Source of the DNA: Paraescarpia echinospica
Taxonomy: Eukaryota; Annelida; Polychaeta; Sabellida; Siboglinidae
Direction: 5' to 3'
Assembly (NCBI GenBank): GCA_020002185.1
Contig: CM034531.1
Location: 80,574,540-80,638,539, forward strand
Length of the DNA: 64,000 nt
Positions 62,915-64,000 of the stretch are shown here, piece by piece. Numbering within the stretch: the first letter of the stretch is position 1; each line of letters starts with the position of its first letter. Made by a program: the position numbers and the translations under genes. The notes beneath the pieces were generated by a model, which saw only the letters and a list, made by a program, of their open reading frames with translations, had not been told where the DNA came from and made no database searches.

Positions 62915-63882
62915 CTGCAAATGGCATATCGTGTACATGTTGTAATTATATCAAACCAAGAAATTAAAAAGCAATACGCATACAGAAGCACATTTACATA
63001 CGCATGCTGAAGGATATTTACACAAGTCGTCTGATAACCCCTTCACCGCCGACTACAGTCGTAAGCCGTCGTCGGTTCACTTTAGGTCCTGACGGAAGAC
63101 CCACAAAGCAATAACCGTCATCCATATACATGCAACACGTGGTGAGATATAACTGCGTTAGCAGTTTACTGAAATACCCTCAACATGCCCTCATGTACAT
63201 AGATATAAACTATTATTTATAATAATCAACGTAATTCACAGTAAATTTATCATCAGCGCCCCGTCGTCGTGGTCGTCGATGTCGTCGATCATGTCGTCGT
63301 CGACGCCGTCGTCGTCGTAGTAGTTGTCGTCGTAGTAGTTATCGTCGTCGGTTATGTCGACAGCGACGACGATGACGACCACGACAACGACTTCATCATA
63401 ATTAGCACATGTAACAGTCATGACGACATCATTACCTGTATACGTGAGAGCCGTTTCTCGTGCGGAAACACTGGTATGCAAGGTCTTAGTATATCAAACG
63501 CCACGTTCAAGTTGCACATCCGGCGTCGCTCTCGGATGTTCGCCGCCACGCGCTGCATCGGAGACGTCTTCCGCTTACGCTTCACGGACTGTCGGAAGTC
63601 GGGGTAGGGCGGTAGTTTGGCTTCCCACTCAGCCGCCGTCAGGGCCGGTGACGTCATATCGTCGGTACCTGTGTAATCGTTGTCTGCCGTCGTTGCCGCC
63701 CGCCAGGACGTGGCGATGATGTTTTCAGTGGATGGATACAACGGGGTGGGTGCGCAGTCTGGGTAGTTGTAGTACGTCTGCATCTGAGGCTGCAGACGTT
63801 GCCGCTGTATCAGCTGTTGTTCCTGGTGCTGCTGGCTCCCGTAATACTGAGTAAAAGCCGATGGATTTCCGGAAAATTCCAT
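62756..63882 (-). CDS. Fer3-like bHLH transcription factor B (two exons)
   Basis: Exon 1 63882-63436 and exon 2 62914-62756 (cag|gtaatg ... atttgcag|aca), phase 0, 201 residues. bHLH domain: [40 protein letters not shown], then [16 protein letters not shown], very close to FERD3L/Fer3. The N-terminus is Gln/Tyr-rich ([19 protein letters not shown]), the tail ends VTATTYV. Basic-region Glu and Arg residues are intact, so E-box binding as a heterodimer is expected, in neural or endomesodermal progenitors if like its relatives. It lies in the same orientation as paralogue A with the same intron position. Unusual Pro-Cys in helix 1 (LRPCIP) instead of LRRxVP. Confidence 0.93.
63254..63400. repeat. 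GTC/GAC trinucleotide tract in bHLH B intron
   Basis: About 145 bp of cgt/cga triplets within the 521-bp intron; spurious Val/Asp-rich frames on both strands. Confidence 0.93.
63436..63882 (-). CDS. bHLH B exon 1
   Basis: ATG at 63882, the first in frame, 149 codons, Gln-rich N-terminus through the loop. The upstream 118 bp to the window edge holds no further coding sequence that I can see. Confidence 0.93.
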
Positions 63883-64000
63883 TTCTTCCTCCTTTAATGT
63901 TCCCGTTTAAAATTTAAATATGCCCCTTTACTTTCTTTTTGCTGTTTTCCACACCGCAAAAATAGGCAACAATTTCTAAATTATAATTATATTTGTGTTA

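Noticed and set aside
63269..63607. Plus-strand frame rich in Val/Asp then Arg
   Set aside because: Antisense of the bHLH B exon plus the trinucleotide tract in its intron.

Overview
The window is animal nuclear DNA, most likely from a lophotrochozoan invertebrate, probably a mollusc. The reasons are short exons with GT/AG introns, a complete NEK10-type kinase gene, Fer3-like bHLH genes, CR1-type and other LINE remnants, tRNA-derived SINE-like pieces, and very heavy micro- and minisatellite content, including GTGA tracts. The phylum is my inference; no species-diagnostic gene is present.

Layout. 1-4796: a CCAT/CCAC satellite and a 50-bp minisatellite with higher-order structure, upstream of or inside the 5' end of the kinase gene. 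4797-42048 (+): thirty exons of NEK10 (NIMA-related kinase 10). They join in phase at all 29 introns and give about 1167 residues from the first visible exon to the stop, close to the roughly 1170 residues of vertebrate NEK10. The order is armadillo-like region, then kinase domain, then a Ser-rich linker and a conserved C-terminal block. The start codon exon was not found. 42049-49200: 3' flank, a strong hairpin beside a poly(A) signal, two short LINE scraps and unexplained AT-rich DNA. 49230-54334 (-): one LINE fragment, then a nearly full-length but mutated CR1-type LINE. 55921-58080 (-) and 62756-63882 (-): two tandem paralogous Fer3/FERD3L-like bHLH genes, both two-exon and both split at the identical codon between the loop and helix 2. 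Between them, at 59250-60190 (+), is another LINE tail.

The outstanding feature is the architecture of the NEK10 introns. Several are built from tandem copies of their own splice junction, exonic bases included. Intron 9 (10163-11849) consists of about 28 copies of its 5' junction abutting about six copies of its 3' junction. Intron 18 is almost entirely ten or so decaying copies of its 5' junction. Introns 14, 21 and 24 carry 5'-junction copies and intron 29 carries 3'-junction copies. Two of these arrays (introns 14 and 21) would give an open, in-frame insertion (31 and 32 codons) if a downstream duplicate donor were used. Introns 12, 17, 19 and 29 also carry long minisatellites with 51-, 49-, 41/47- and 41-bp units. 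The 49-bp unit has a consensus acceptor and donor in every copy. I have not found this pattern described, and it is the main candidate for something new here. It needs RNA and long-read data, because tandem arrays are also where assemblies fail.

Function: NEK10 is a cytoplasmic kinase linked in vertebrates to ciliated cells and to the G2/M damage response. The bHLH pair would be nuclear, E-box-binding developmental regulators. The two loci are independent neighbours, with about 14 kb of repeat-rich DNA between them and opposite orientations.
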